A DNA stretch of 33,131 nucleotides from Syntrophobacteraceae bacterium (GTDB lineage: Bacteria > Desulfobacterota > Syntrophobacteria > Syntrophobacterales > Syntrophobacteraceae): positions 1-33,131 of the forward strand of contig PLSV01000306.1 in NCBI GenBank assembly GCA_003165235.1, read 5' to 3'. Every line of letters starts with the position of its first letter. Position 1 is the first letter of the stretch. This document shows positions 15,395 through 23,920 of this stretch, piece by piece. The position numbers and the translations under genes are program-made. The notes below the pieces were generated by a model that ran no database searches, had not been told where the DNA came from, and was given only the letters and a program-made list of their open reading frames with translations.

Positions 15395-17941
15395 ATGAAG
15401 AATTCGGCTGAAACAAAATACGTTTGTGTTCATGCACATTTTTATCAGCCTCCGCGCGAAAACCCCTGGACCGAGGAAATCGAGCGTGAGGATTCCGCAG
15501 CCCCTTATCATGACTGGAACCAACGCATCAACCTGGAATGCTATCGGGCAAACACGGCGTCGCGCCTTGTCGATAACCAGAATCGAATTCTGGATCTGAT
15601 GAACAACTACAGGTATCTCAGCTTCAATTTCGGCCCCACCCTGATGCACTGGCTCGAGCGCCACGATCCCTGGGTTTACCAGACTATTCTGGAAGCCGAC
15701 CGTCAGAGCGTGGAGGCCAACGGGGGCTACGGCAACGCCATCGCGCAGGTCTATAACCACATCATAATGCCTTTGGCGAATCAGCGGGACAAACTCACCC
15801 AGATTCGCTGGGGCATTCGCGATTTCGAACACCACTTCGGCAGGCGTCCCGAAGGGATGTGGCTGGCGGAAACGGCCGTTGACAGGGATACACTTTTGCT
15901 CCTGGCGGAGGCCGGAATAAAATTCACGATCCTCTCTCCCCACCAGGCGGCGCGGTGGCGGTTTCGCAAGGGCGACACCCGGTGGAGGGATGCCGCCGGC
16001 GCGACGATTCCCAGCGGACGCGCCTATCGTTATTCCTGCGGCCCGGGGAAAGATATCGACATTTTTTTCTACGACTCCGCCCTGGCGCACGGCGTGGCTT
16101 TCGGCCGGTTACTTGAGCACAGCTCCATGTTCCTGGAACAGATCGACAGGACATGGTCCCTGCGCGACCCCCTAATAGGGGAACCCTGGCTGGTTCACGC
16201 AGCCACCGACGGAGAATCCTACGGGCATCATTTCAAATTCGGCGACATGGCTCTTGCCGCCGCTTTTGAGGAACTGAGGCGCAATGCCTCGGCCGAGATA
16301 GTCAATTATGGATGGTTCTTGTCCCAGTTCCCGGTTGTTGCCGAGGTTGAAATACTCGAACGAACGGCTTGGAGCTGCGTTCATGGGCTGGGGCGATGGA
16401 GCAGCGACTGCGGCTGCCATCTGGGAGGCGAACCGGGCTGGACTCAGAAATGGAGAGCACCTCTGCGTAAAGCGCTCGAATATGTCAGGGACTGCCTGGC
16501 CGTCCATTTCGATACTCAGATGGCAAACCTGTGCTCAGACCCTTGGACCGCCAGAGACGAATATATCGATTCAATTCTGGACAGAAAGAATCACCTGGCC
16601 CCGTTTTTGGAAAAACACCTCAGGGGTGGGTCGCGCTCATCCAATGTCTCACGATTCCTGGAGCTTTTGGAGATGCAGCGGTTTTCGCTGTTGATGTTCA
16701 CATCCTGCGGCTGGTTTTTCGATGAAATCAGCCAGCTTGAGCCGGTCCTGATTCTCAAGTACGCCGCCATGGCAATCCGGCTTGCCGAAAAGACGGGATC
16801 GCCCCCCCTGGACACGGAGTTTCTCAGGTTGTTGGAGTTGGCGCCCAGTAACCTGCCTGAGTACGGAAACGGCGCAAACGTTTTTCTCCGCGCGGTCAAG
16901 CCTAAGGAGTTCGGCCGGGCGAAGGCTGCGGCGAATTACGCCATTCAGTCTCTGGCCAGGTCCGCTCAGCGGGAGTTCCAGATATACGCATACAGCATCC
17001 TGCCACAAAAGGAGGAGGATTTAGGGGCGAGTCCGGTGAGGTGCCTCTACGGTCTGGTTTCCATTAAAGACGACAGAACGCTGGATACAGAGGATTTCCT
17101 TTACGCTGTGACACATTTCGGCGGGCTGGATTTCCGCTGTTCGGTGAAAGCCTATCTGAATGAGGGCGAGTATGAATCCATTCTTGCCGCCCTCCAGGAT
17201 TCCATCGAAGAGCAAAATACGATCAAGATCGTGCGCGTTCTGGATGAAAAATTCGGGACCGGTTACTTCGGACTCGAAGACGTTCTGAAGGATCTGAGGG
17301 CTTCGATTGCGTTGGACATAAGCCGCAAAACACTCGGCGCCTACACGGATCTTCAGCGGAACCTGTTCAATACTTACAAGCCACTCCTCTTGTCACTCAG
17401 GCAATGGGGAATAAAGATTCCAGGCGATCTTCGGGTTTCAATCCGCCGTGTTTTGAGCGAAGAGGTGGAAAGCCTGGTGGAAGACGTCATGATGCATGAG
17501 GTTGAGCGCGTCTCTGCGGATACGCCCTGGGATTCTGTCGACTTCTTTTTCCGGGTGCACATGGCCAGGCTCAACTCACTTAAGGAAGAGGCGAAATCAT
17601 GGGGCGTTTCGCTCTATCTCGTGGAAATCTCCGAAAGGCTGGGGCGGTTCATGGTGAGCGTTATTTCCAGGCTGCTCCTAACCTTCGACGAGGCGGACGC
17701 GGGGCGATTGTTCCGGCTGCTTACTCTTTGCCGCGCATTGGCGATCTGGCCGGAGACCTGGAAGCTGCAGACGCTCTTTTTCCAGTTTGTAACCAAAGGA
17801 ATTGAAAATCCGGCGCTCTTAACAAAGATTGACCGGGTTGAGAATTTTGCAGATGAACTCGACGGAATGCTCAACTGCCGGTTTGCGCAAATTTTGCGCC
17901 GCAGCTCCCTGCAGCCTGCCAGCGCGGCGCAACGGACCTGA
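15395..17941 (+). CDS. Glycoside hydrolase family 57 protein with DUF3536
   Basis: An 848-residue protein. The N-terminal GH57 catalytic region (about 8-330) starts with the family motif VHAHFYQPPREN (H13, H15). It contains EGMWLAETAVD with E159 as the candidate nucleophile, and AATDGESYGHH with D272 as the candidate acid/base. The remainder (about 400-840) is the helical DUF3536 region, including CGWFFDEISQLEPVLILKYAAMAI. GH57 enzymes act on alpha-glucans (amylase, 4-alpha-glucanotransferase, branching enzyme); the exact activity of the DUF3536 group is not established. No signal peptide is seen, so it acts in the cytoplasm. ATG 15395 with AGGA upstream is preferred to a TTG at 15341. An alpha-glucan phosphorylase is encoded 10 kb away, so glycogen metabolism is a likely context. 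Confidence 0.88.
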   Translation: MKNSAETKYVCVHAHFYQPPRENPWTEEIEREDSAAPYHDWNQRINLECYRANTASRLVDNQNRILDLMNNYRYLSFNFGPTLMHWLERHDPWVYQTILEADRQSVEANGGYGNAIAQVYNHIIMPLANQRDKLTQIRWGIRDFEHHFGRRPEGMWLAETAVDRDTLLLLAEAGIKFTILSPHQAARWRFRKGDTRWRDAAGATIPSGRAYRYSCGPGKDIDIFFYDSALAHGVAFGRLLEHSSMFLEQIDRTWSLRDPLIGEPWLVHAATDGESYGHHFKFGDMALAAAFEELRRNASAEIVNYGWFLSQFPVVAEVEILERTAWSCVHGLGRWSSDCGCHLGGEPGWTQKWRAPLRKALEYVRDCLAVHFDTQMANLCSDPWTARDEYIDSILDRKNHLAPFLEKHLRGGSRSSNVSRFLELLEMQRFSLLMFTSCGWFFDEISQLEPVLILKYAAMAIRLAEKTGSPPLDTEFLRLLELAPSNLPEYGNGANVFLRAVKPKEFGRAKAAANYAIQSLARSAQREFQIYAYSILPQKEEDLGASPVRCLYGLVSIKDDRTLDTEDFLYAVTHFGGLDFRCSVKAYLNEGEYESILAALQDSIEEQNTIKIVRVLDEKFGTGYFGLEDVLKDLRASIALDISRKTLGAYTDLQRNLFNTYKPLLLSLRQWGIKIPGDLRVSIRRVLSEEVESLVEDVMMHEVERVSADTPWDSVDFFFRVHMARLNSLKEEAKSWGVSLYLVEISERLGRFMVSVISRLLLTFDEADAGRLFRLLTLCRALAIWPETWKLQTLFFQFVTKGIENPALLTKIDRVENFADELDGMLNCRFAQILRRSSLQPASAAQRT

Positions 17942-17983
17942 AATAAGGGTGAAGGGTGCGGTTTTTCCTTTTTGTCTCTTCGC

Positions 17984-18094
17984 CCTCGTATGATAGACGC
18001 ATAAACAACCCTGTGCGATGTATGAGCGCGTAGCGGGAAGGCCGACCGCTCGGCGTGCCTATCGTGGGCGTTGGGCCGTGCGCGGGAGGCCTTG
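17984..18094 (+). repeat. Structured dispersed repeat, copy R1
   Basis: This 111-bp element begins CCTCGTATGATAGACG and ends GCGGGAGGCCTTG. It aligns over its length with copies at 23764-23910 (minus strand) and 31248-31376. The core GCGTAGCGGGAAGGCCGACC is shared. Outer arms GATAGACGC and GCGT-GC-CTATC can pair, AGCGG and CCGCT form an inner hairpin, and AAGGCC in its loop is complementary to GGCCTT at the 3' end. It begins 42 bases after the GH57 stop and ends 95 bases before the CooT-like gene. Confidence 0.8.
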
Positions 18095-18189
18095 ACTCTT
18101 CCAAAGGTATTGAATATCGCCCCGAAAGCGTATTAGTATTACAGATGGTTCGAGATATGCTTGGAATCCTACTCATCAGGAGCTGAATA

Positions 18190-18375
18190 ATGTGTGAAGC
18201 AAATGCTTACTTTGTAAAGGAAGGCAAAGAGGAACTCATCCTGGAGGCGGTTGACAAAGTCGAGAGCGAGGGGGACCACATCAAGATCGAAAATATTTTC
18301 GGAGAGCAAAAAATGGTCCACGGGCGAATTCGCAGCATGTCCCTCGTGAATCACAGGATAGTGATCGCAGAGTAG
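18190..18375 (+). CDS. CooT-family small nickel-binding protein
   Basis: A 61-residue protein beginning MCEANAYFVKEGKEELILEA, followed by VDKVESEGDHIKIENIFGEQKMVHGRI and ending VNHRIVIAE. This is the CooT family pattern. In Rhodospirillum CooT, the cysteine at position 2 takes part in nickel binding for CO dehydrogenase maturation, and that cysteine is present here (C2). The family is widespread in anaerobes, including those without a cooCTJ cluster, and was earlier annotated as a predicted RNA-binding protein. No CO dehydrogenase gene is in the window, so the partner is unknown. AGGAG about 8 bases upstream fixes the start. Repeat R1 lies directly upstream. Confidence 0.87.
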   Translation: MCEANAYFVKEGKEELILEAVDKVESEGDHIKIENIFGEQKMVHGRIRSMSLVNHRIVIAE

Positions 18376-18438
18376 GGCGCCTAACGTCCTCGATGGGCAA
18401 TAGGCGCATGGCCCGCAAGGTCCCCCGTCCAGGAACTT

Positions 18439-19188
18439 TTACTTTTCTTCCTGCGGGGCCTTTGCAGTCTTCCTGAAACAGTACCAGTCGATCTGCCTGC
18501 AAATGCCCCGAATCAGTTGCACATCACGGCCGCGGAGCTGCATTCTGCTGAAAAACCGCCTGATGCTCTTCATCCAGTAATCGGGATTTTCCGGGTTTAT
18601 AAAATTGATCTTCGTCAGCGTGTCTTTCAACTGAACGTACATGGATTCGAGTTCGCCGCGGGTTGCAAGACGCGGCGTAAACCCCTCCTTTTTTTCGGAT
18701 GCGGCGGTGAAAATCTCATAAACCATTATCATGACGGCCTGCGCCAGGTTTATGGAGGAAAATTCGGCTGTCGGTATGGTGACCAGGGCATCGCAGTACG
18801 TGATATGTTTATTGGCCAGTCCGCTTGCCTCGGGGCCGAAAACAAGCGCGACATGGTTTTTCTGGCTGATGGGTATAAGTTCCAGGGCAAGTTGCCGGGG
18901 ATTTTTCACGAACTGGCGGTGAGATCCCGTTCGGGCGGTGCTTCCAACTACGTATTGAAAGGATTTAAGCGCCTCTTCGAGCCGGTCGTGGACTTCGATG
19001 GCCAAAACGAGGTCTTCTGCATGGTAAGTGGCCATCCTTAAAATCCGCGTAAGGTCGCAGTCGGCCGGATTTACGACCAAAAATCGCGAGATTCCCATAT
19101 TCTTGGCCGCACGAACCGCTGCGCCTATGTTTTCCGGATAATGAGGCTCATATAGCACGACGGCTATATGTTCGAGGTTTATTTTCAT
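18439..19188 (-). CDS. SPOUT-family RNA methyltransferase, TrmJ-like
   Basis: A 249-residue methyltransferase of the TrmJ/TrmH (SpoU) type, which 2'-O-methylates tRNA (position 32 in the E. coli enzyme). The SPOUT knot domain spans about 1-160: VVLYEPHYPENIGAAVRAAKNMG, LVVNPADCD, VVGSTARTG, and the SAM-binding segment VALVFGPEASGLAN with IPTAEFSSINLAQAV. The C-terminal ~80 residues form the helical extension seen in TrmJ (LESMYVQLKDTLTKINFIN, FSRMQLRGRDVQLIRGICRQ), and the total length matches E. coli TrmJ (about 246). The ATG at 19188 begins the conserved part; a longer frame to 19299 runs into hairpin repeats. It is convergent with the CooT-like gene. Confidence 0.88.
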   Translation of the reverse strand: MKINLEHIAVVLYEPHYPENIGAAVRAAKNMGISRFLVVNPADCDLTRILRMATYHAEDLVLAIEVHDRLEEALKSFQYVVGSTARTGSHRQFVKNPRQLALELIPISQKNHVALVFGPEASGLANKHITYCDALVTIPTAEFSSINLAQAVMIMVYEIFTAASEKKEGFTPRLATRGELESMYVQLKDTLTKINFINPENPDYWMKSIRRFFSRMQLRGRDVQLIRGICRQIDWYCFRKTAKAPQEEK

Positions 19189-19273
19189 TCCGCCTGGTTT
19201 TCTTCGTATTGGTCCACCACAGTTGCTTATGTCCCTGCGGGCCGCCACAAAAGAACTCCACGCTCCGCGAGAG

Positions 19274-19311
19274 CCCTGCCAACAGGGTCCCCGGATCAAG
19301 TCCGGGGGACC
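19274..19311. repeat. Tandem palindromes in intergenic DNA
   Basis: CCCTG-CCAA-CAGGG (19275-19287) is followed by the hairpin GGTCCCCGGA / TCCGGGGGACC around CAAG (about 19286-19311), and then another CCGGGG-containing segment. No T run follows on either strand. It resembles REP-type intergenic hairpins and lies between trmJ-like and the AbfD-like gene. Confidence 0.45.
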
Positions 19312-19445
19312 AGATCCGGGGCGGGCCTCGCCTGCGATGAACTCTCCGAAGCACAGGCGCTGAGGGCGTACAGTATTGCTGCTAAATGGGTTTCGATGGG
19401 CCGGGACAATCCTTGCCCGTGATAATCAATTGTCCATCACTCCAC

Positions 19446-20897
19446 CTAATCTTCTTCCATGCGCATAAGCTTTTTCGCCATCTTCTTTTTGGACTCAAAG
19501 TCGGTAAGGTAGGAAATCATTACCCGCTGGCTCTGAGGCGCCCCCGCTCCGTGCCAGGTGCCCGGGCCGTGGAGGCCGGCGGTCCAATGCTGGAGGAATT
19601 TGGCGACCTTGAAACGCTTGCCCGCAGGCGCTGCGCTCTGAAATAATTTCTTGAGCAAAGGCCCGACCTCGGGGTGATCGAGGTCCTTTATCCGTGGCAT
19701 TGTCACAAGGAGGCCGCCGCCGATATCGCCCGCAAGCTTCATGATTTCCCAGAAGCCGTGGGCTATGTTCAGCTTGGCTACGTTGCCGAACAGGTCGTCG
19801 GGCATGAAAACGCCCGAGCCCTGAGGTTCCTCCCTGCCCTTCGCCGCCGCTGCGATTGCGCACGCGTGGGAGGTTTCGCTCAGACGCACCATTTCTATCA
19901 GCTTGTCCTGGATGTGAGGTATCTTCTCTACTCCGCTGCATTCAGCCGCCATGACAGTCGCGCCGATTACGAGGTCGGCGAATCCCACCTTGCAGGCCCC
20001 TCCGCAGTTCATCCGGTGCGTTTTGGCGAATCTCGTAATCAGCTTTCCGCAGTACTTCGTTTCGCCACAAAGGAAAACCCTGTCCCAGGGGATGAAAACA
20101 TTGTCGAAAACCATGGTGGAGGTCTCGCGCTGGCCGAATACCGGGTTGCCAAGCTCCGATTCGTCTTGGGCCATCTCTCTTTCAGCAGAGTATGCATTGT
20201 ACTGGCATATGTAAGTCAGTCCGGGAGATCCGTTCGGGACGGCAAAGGCGACAGCGAAGTCCTCCTCGCCCTCCTTGAGCGCCCCGCCGGGCAAAACGAG
20301 CGTTTCGTGCGCGCCTATCGCTCCGCTCTGACTGACCTTTGCGCCCCTGACCACGATCCCGTCGCTGCGTTTCTCTGTGATGTGTATGTACACGTCCGGT
20401 TCGTCCTGCTGGGACGGGCGTTTTTTCCGGTCGCCCTTGGCGTCCGTTATCGCCCCGGAAACGGCCAGGTCCTTTTCCTGAATGCCGGCAAGCCACCTGT
20501 TGAAGCGCTCGTTGTACTTCGTTCCGAGGGTGCGGTCCATTTCCCATGTAGTGGATGCGAGGCCGTTTAATGCGTCGCAGCCGACGCAGCGGTAGTTGCA
20601 GGTGCCAACCGTCTGGCTGGTAAGCAGGGCCATTTCCTGCCGCATGTCCAGATCGTGATTGCTGCGGCAGACGTTAACGTTTCGGTTGATCGGGTTTCCG
20701 GTGAGGTGAGAGGTGGCGACCATCACGTTTTGGAACGGCTCTTGCTGCGCCAGGTCGTAAATGGCGGCATTGGCCATGACCATGGATCTGGTGATAGGAT
20801 GGTCCAGCAGGCTCGAAACCCATTTGCCGCCCACATAGACTTTAGGGCTGAGCTTCTTTACGCTTTCCAGGTATTCCTGGGAGGTCTTGAGGGCCAT
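19446..20897 (-). CDS. 4-hydroxybutyryl-CoA dehydratase-like (HpaB/AbfD family) enzyme
   Basis: A 483-residue member of the 4-hydroxyphenylacetate 3-hydroxylase/4-hydroxybutyryl-CoA dehydratase family (FAD, acyl-CoA dehydrogenase-like fold). Cysteines in GTCNYRCVGCDA (C100, C104) match the C99-x3-C103 cluster ligands of the Clostridium aminobutyricum dehydratase, which argues for a [4Fe-4S] dehydratase rather than an oxygenase. The second ligand region reads KTHRMNCGGACKVGFADL: H294 and C302 are 8 apart instead of 7 as I recall (H292, C299), and the position of the catalytic Tyr296 is a Cys. The substrate may therefore differ from 4-hydroxybutyryl-CoA. ATG 20897 has AGGA 7 bases upstream, so it is preferred to the start at 20927. 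It is divergent from a Nudix/beta-hydroxyacid dehydrogenase gene. Confidence 0.83.
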   Translation of the reverse strand: MALKTSQEYLESVKKLSPKVYVGGKWVSSLLDHPITRSMVMANAAIYDLAQQEPFQNVMVATSHLTGNPINRNVNVCRSNHDLDMRQEMALLTSQTVGTCNYRCVGCDALNGLASTTWEMDRTLGTKYNERFNRWLAGIQEKDLAVSGAITDAKGDRKKRPSQQDEPDVYIHITEKRSDGIVVRGAKVSQSGAIGAHETLVLPGGALKEGEEDFAVAFAVPNGSPGLTYICQYNAYSAEREMAQDESELGNPVFGQRETSTMVFDNVFIPWDRVFLCGETKYCGKLITRFAKTHRMNCGGACKVGFADLVIGATVMAAECSGVEKIPHIQDKLIEMVRLSETSHACAIAAAAKGREEPQGSGVFMPDDLFGNVAKLNIAHGFWEIMKLAGDIGGGLLVTMPRIKDLDHPEVGPLLKKLFQSAAPAGKRFKVAKFLQHWTAGLHGPGTWHGAGAPQSQRVMISYLTDFESKKKMAKKLMRMEED

Positions 20898-20981
20898 AAA
20901 GAGATCCTTTCGTTTGGGGGTGTGCATCGCTCGTCACTCGCCACACGGGATAGTAAATGATTTATCATATGGAAAAAAGAG

Positions 20982-20987
20982 TATAAT
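20982..20987 (+). promoter_or_regulatory. Candidate -10 hexamer upstream of the Nudix/dehydrogenase gene
   Basis: TATAAT at 20982-20987 sits in an AT-rich patch of the divergent intergenic region, 104 bases before ATG 21092. The -35 region (about 20959-20964, GATTTA) is poor. It is the only good -10 in the gap. Confidence 0.3.
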
Positions 20988-21091
20988 TAAGGTTTGGCGG
21001 CAAAGCCTTCGGGCAGTTTCGGGCTTTTCAGATAATGCGTTAGCATATAGACTGGTTGAAGTCCAGGTTTACCGGGGAGGCGCATATATTT

Positions 21092-22540
21092 ATGAACTTC
21101 CGCTTCTGTCCCCATTGCGGCGCTTCGCTTACAAGGACAGCAGAAAAAAAGGGAGTCAGGTCTTTTTGTCCTGATTGCGGCAAGGTTTTTTATCGTAACC
21201 CTACGGCAGGCGTCGCAGTTTTGCTGGTCGAAGGGGGAAAAATCCTGTTGGTCAAGCGCGTGGGATCATACGGCGGACGATGGTGCATTCCGTGCGGCCA
21301 CCTCGAGTGGGACGAGGAGGTGCGTGAAGCCGCCGGGCGTGAATTCTTCGAGGAAACCGGTATAACGGTGCGGGTTGGGCGGGTTTTTTCCGTTCACTCC
21401 AATTTCCACGATCCTGAGTCACAAACGGTTGGAATCTGGTTTTGGGGAACGCGCGCGGGAGGCCAACTCCACCCGGGATCGGACGCCAGTGAAGCCGCTT
21501 TTTTCAGCCTGGACGATTTGCCTGACCTGGCGTTTCCCACGGACAGAATTGTATGCAGGGAGTTGCAGGATTACTTTGAAGCCCACTTGTTTGAAAAGGA
21601 GGTTGTCATGCCCGGCAGCATTTATGAGGTTCCCGCTGTTTCTCTAAAAACGCGCATCGGATGGATCGGGACGGGGGTGATGGGGCTTTCCATGTGCGGG
21701 CACATTATGGAAAAAGGCTACAGCACTACCGTTTTCAACCGTACGAAGGAAAAAGCGCTCCCACTCATCGAAAAAGGCGCCGCCTGGGTTGATTCCCCTC
21801 GGGAAGCCACAGAAAAGTCTGACGTCATCTTTACCATGCTGGGGTTTCCTGAAGACGTGCGGGCGGTTTATTTTGGAAAAGGAGGCATTCTCGAGGCGGC
21901 CCGCCAGGGTGTCGTTCTCGTTGATATGACCACCACCGAACCATCGCTGGCGGCGGAAATCTATAAGGCCGCCAAGGAACGGGGGGCCTTCGCCGTGGAT
22001 GCTCCCGTCACGGGTGGCGACGTCGGGGCGCGCAATGCCTCTCTTTCCATCATGACGGGAGGAGATCGTGAAGTGGTTGAGGCCATTCAGCCCATCCTGG
22101 AAACAATGGGAAAAAACCCCGTCTACCAGGGACCTGCGGGTTCGGGTCAACATTCTAAAATGTGCAACCAGATCGTCGTCGCGGGAACGATGATCGGCGT
22201 CTGCGAAAGCCTCTTGTACGGTTTCAAGGCGGGCCTTGATCTGCCGACGATGCTGGGCTCCATCCAGGGCGGCGCGGCCAAGTGCTGGAGCCTGGACAAT
22301 CTGGCCCCACGTATACTGCGAAAAGATTTCGCTCCCGGTTTTTTTGTTGAGCATTTTATCAAGGATATGGGCATTGCGCTCAAGGAGTCGGCGAGTATGG
22401 GTCTTTTTCTTCCCGGTCTGGCGCTGGCCCACCAGCTATACATTGCGGTAAAGGCGCAGGGACACGGTAAGTCGGGCACCCAGGCGCTCATCCTTGCCCT
22501 TGAACAGATGTCCCGGACCGTGGCCCGGGAAAAAGACTGA
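21092..22540 (+). CDS. Zinc-ribbon Nudix hydrolase fused to beta-hydroxyacid dehydrogenase
   Basis: A 482-residue open frame with two complete enzyme modules. Residues 1-30 form a zinc ribbon (C6, C9, C26, C29). A Nudix domain spans about 38-165 with a perfect Nudix box at 69-91 ([20 protein letters not shown] then TGI), so it should hydrolyse a nucleotide diphosphate derivative. Residues about 188-482 form a 3-hydroxyisobutyrate dehydrogenase-type enzyme: Rossmann motif [10 protein letters not shown], substrate motif [13 protein letters not shown], and the catalytic lysine in [11 protein letters not shown]. This group includes glyoxylate/succinic semialdehyde reductases. At the junction, AAGGAGG (21596-21602) stands 5 bases before an in-frame ATG (21608), which could start a free 310-residue dehydrogenase. 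GGGGAGG upstream supports ATG 21092, with long spacing. It is divergent from the AbfD-like gene. Confidence 0.85.
   Translation: MNFRFCPHCGASLTRTAEKKGVRSFCPDCGKVFYRNPTAGVAVLLVEGGKILLVKRVGSYGGRWCIPCGHLEWDEEVREAAGREFFEETGITVRVGRVFSVHSNFHDPESQTVGIWFWGTRAGGQLHPGSDASEAAFFSLDDLPDLAFPTDRIVCRELQDYFEAHLFEKEVVMPGSIYEVPAVSLKTRIGWIGTGVMGLSMCGHIMEKGYSTTVFNRTKEKALPLIEKGAAWVDSPREATEKSDVIFTMLGFPEDVRAVYFGKGGILEAARQGVVLVDMTTTEPSLAAEIYKAAKERGAFAVDAPVTGGDVGARNASLSIMTGGDREVVEAIQPILETMGKNPVYQGPAGSGQHSKMCNQIVVAGTMIGVCESLLYGFKAGLDLPTMLGSIQGGAAKCWSLDNLAPRILRKDFAPGFFVEHFIKDMGIALKESASMGLFLPGLALAHQLYIAVKAQGHGKSGTQALILALEQMSRTVAREKD
21596..21610 (+). promoter_or_regulatory. Internal ribosome-binding site and start codon at the Nudix/dehydrogenase junction
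   Basis: AAGGAGG is followed after TTGTC by ATG, in frame with the long fusion gene at residue 173. A TGA at 21592-21594 lies in another frame just before it. This is the layout expected between two separate genes, and it would allow independent initiation of the dehydrogenase module. Confidence 0.55.
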
Positions 22541-22645
22541 AAAGATTGACCGACGATCCTTCATCTGCGGCATTACCCGGCCGGCGTCCAATTCCGAGGT
22601 CATGCCGCAGTTCATTAAAGAGCTGATGCAAGCCGGATGCGATTT

Positions 22646-23503
22646 TCAGGCGCTCTGCTCGTCGATCTTCAACCACTTATCCAAATCCAGCGCTTTCGCG
22701 TATTCTTTGTATGTGAAGAGATCGTCCATTATCTCTTTGATGGAGCCGGTCTCCTTGAGGCTCACCACGACCCTTTCCACCGCTTTCATTGCGGCGAAGA
22801 GCGGGAGGTACCAGTAGAGCACCATCTTCACACCGGTTTGCTTCCATTGGTCCAGGGTGAAATCAGGTTGGATGAAGAAGTGTTCGGGGTCGGCGGCACA
22901 TACTACCAACGGGGCCCTTACCTCCCGGACAAGCCGCAAATATTGGTCAAAAGTATATAAGTCACCGACCATGGCCATGTCGGCCCCGTTTTCAATATAC
23001 ATATTCAGCCTTCTTATAGCTTCATCAATTCCTCCCACCACCTTGGAGTCGGTTCTGGCGATTACGACAAAGTCTCCATTTTTCCTCGCATCGGCTGCGG
23101 TCCTGATTCTTCTTGCGAATTGTTCCGCGTCGATGAGCCGTTTCCCCCGAAGCGCCGCACATCTCTTGGGAAAGGTCTGGTCCTCGAGGTGGATAGCGCT
23201 CACGCCTGCAGCCTCGAACATCCGGACGGTCCGGCAGATGTTGAGTCCTCCCCCAAAACCCGTATCGGCGTCACAGACGACCGGGACATTCACCACTCCG
23301 GCTATATTCCCGGCTTTCCTGACAATTTCCGTAACAGTGGTCAGTCCCAGGTCGGGGTACCCGAGGTCACTGGCTTCGTTGCCAAGCCCGGTCAGATACG
23401 CGAGCGGGAACCCCGCTTTCTCAATGATCTGGGCGGACACCACATCATAGGCGGCCGGGGCGATAATGACCTCTTCTTTATCCAACAGTTCTCTGAATCT
23501 CAT
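22646..23503 (-). CDS. Isocitrate lyase/PEP mutase-family enzyme (carboxyphosphonate/methylisocitrate lyase-like)
   Basis: A 285-residue TIM-barrel enzyme of the PEP mutase/isocitrate lyase superfamily, which makes or breaks C-C or P-C bonds next to a carboxylate. Metal-binding motif CDADTGFGGG has D78 and D80, and HLEDQ holds E107 and D108. The flexible active-site loop, usually K-(K/R)-C-G-H in lyases, reads KRCAAL at 113-118. C115, the proposed acid, is kept, but the following Gly-His is Ala-Ala. The N-terminus (IIAPAAYDVVSAQIIEKAGF, TGLGNEASDLGYPDLGL) matches members annotated as methylisocitrate lyase, dimethylmalate lyase or oxaloacetate decarboxylase. The precise substrate cannot be called. 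It is convergent with the Nudix/dehydrogenase gene. Confidence 0.86.
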   Translation of the reverse strand: MRFRELLDKEEVIIAPAAYDVVSAQIIEKAGFPLAYLTGLGNEASDLGYPDLGLTTVTEIVRKAGNIAGVVNVPVVCDADTGFGGGLNICRTVRMFEAAGVSAIHLEDQTFPKRCAALRGKRLIDAEQFARRIRTAADARKNGDFVVIARTDSKVVGGIDEAIRRLNMYIENGADMAMVGDLYTFDQYLRLVREVRAPLVVCAADPEHFFIQPDFTLDQWKQTGVKMVLYWYLPLFAAMKAVERVVVSLKETGSIKEIMDDLFTYKEYAKALDLDKWLKIDEQSA

Positions 23504-23763
23504 TTATGTTCTCCCTGTGGTAGATGCTTTAACGGCTCCAGAACCTGGCCGGCTTTTTCTAGAAAAAAAGCGCTGCCTGCAAACCCAAATAATACATCAA
23601 TGACCGCTAAGGGAATACTGAAGATTCATGAAAGCATTCAAGGCTGGCGAAATCCACCGGTCCCTATGCCATACCGGCAGCAAGGCGCCTTCTATTCCCC
23701 CTCCGACCAGAGCAGGATTATAATTTCCTTCCTGGCGGCTTCCATGGTAGTAAGGGCTGCCCT
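23504..23763. other. Intergenic region upstream of the PEP mutase-like gene
   Basis: No gene is supported. The minus-strand frame at 23597-23803 lacks a ribosome-binding site and partly reads through repeat R2. The promoter of the PEP mutase-like gene should lie here, but none was clear. Confidence 0.4.
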
Positions 23764-23910
23764 CAAGGCCTCCCGCGCCCGCCCGACGCGCATGATAGAC
23801 CATCCCGCGGTCGGCCTTCGCGCTACGCGGCGGACCTTCCGCACAGAGGCGGTAAGAGGAATGACCAGATTATTATCGCACAGGGTTGTTTATTGGTCTG
23901 TCATGCGAGG
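23764..23910 (-). repeat. Structured dispersed repeat, copy R2
   Basis: On the minus strand this 147-bp copy begins CCTCGCATGACAGACC and ends GCGGGAGGCCTTG, the same ends as R1 and R3. It shares ATAAACAACCCTGTGCGAT with R1 and has an extra internal segment of about 35 bases before the core GCGTAGCGCGAAGGCCGACC. Its outer arms GCATGACAGACC and GGTCTATCATGC are complementary except for one pair. It ends only 10 bases before the plus-strand ATG at 23921, so its edge supplies the GCGAGG that may serve as that gene's ribosome-binding site. Confidence 0.78.
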
Positions 23911-23920
23911 ATTGTGATAG

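Noticed and set aside
19674-20570. 298-codon open frame on the plus strand
   Set aside because: It is antisense to the AbfD-like gene, has no ribosome-binding site and reads as an Arg/Val/His-rich shadow without recognisable motifs.
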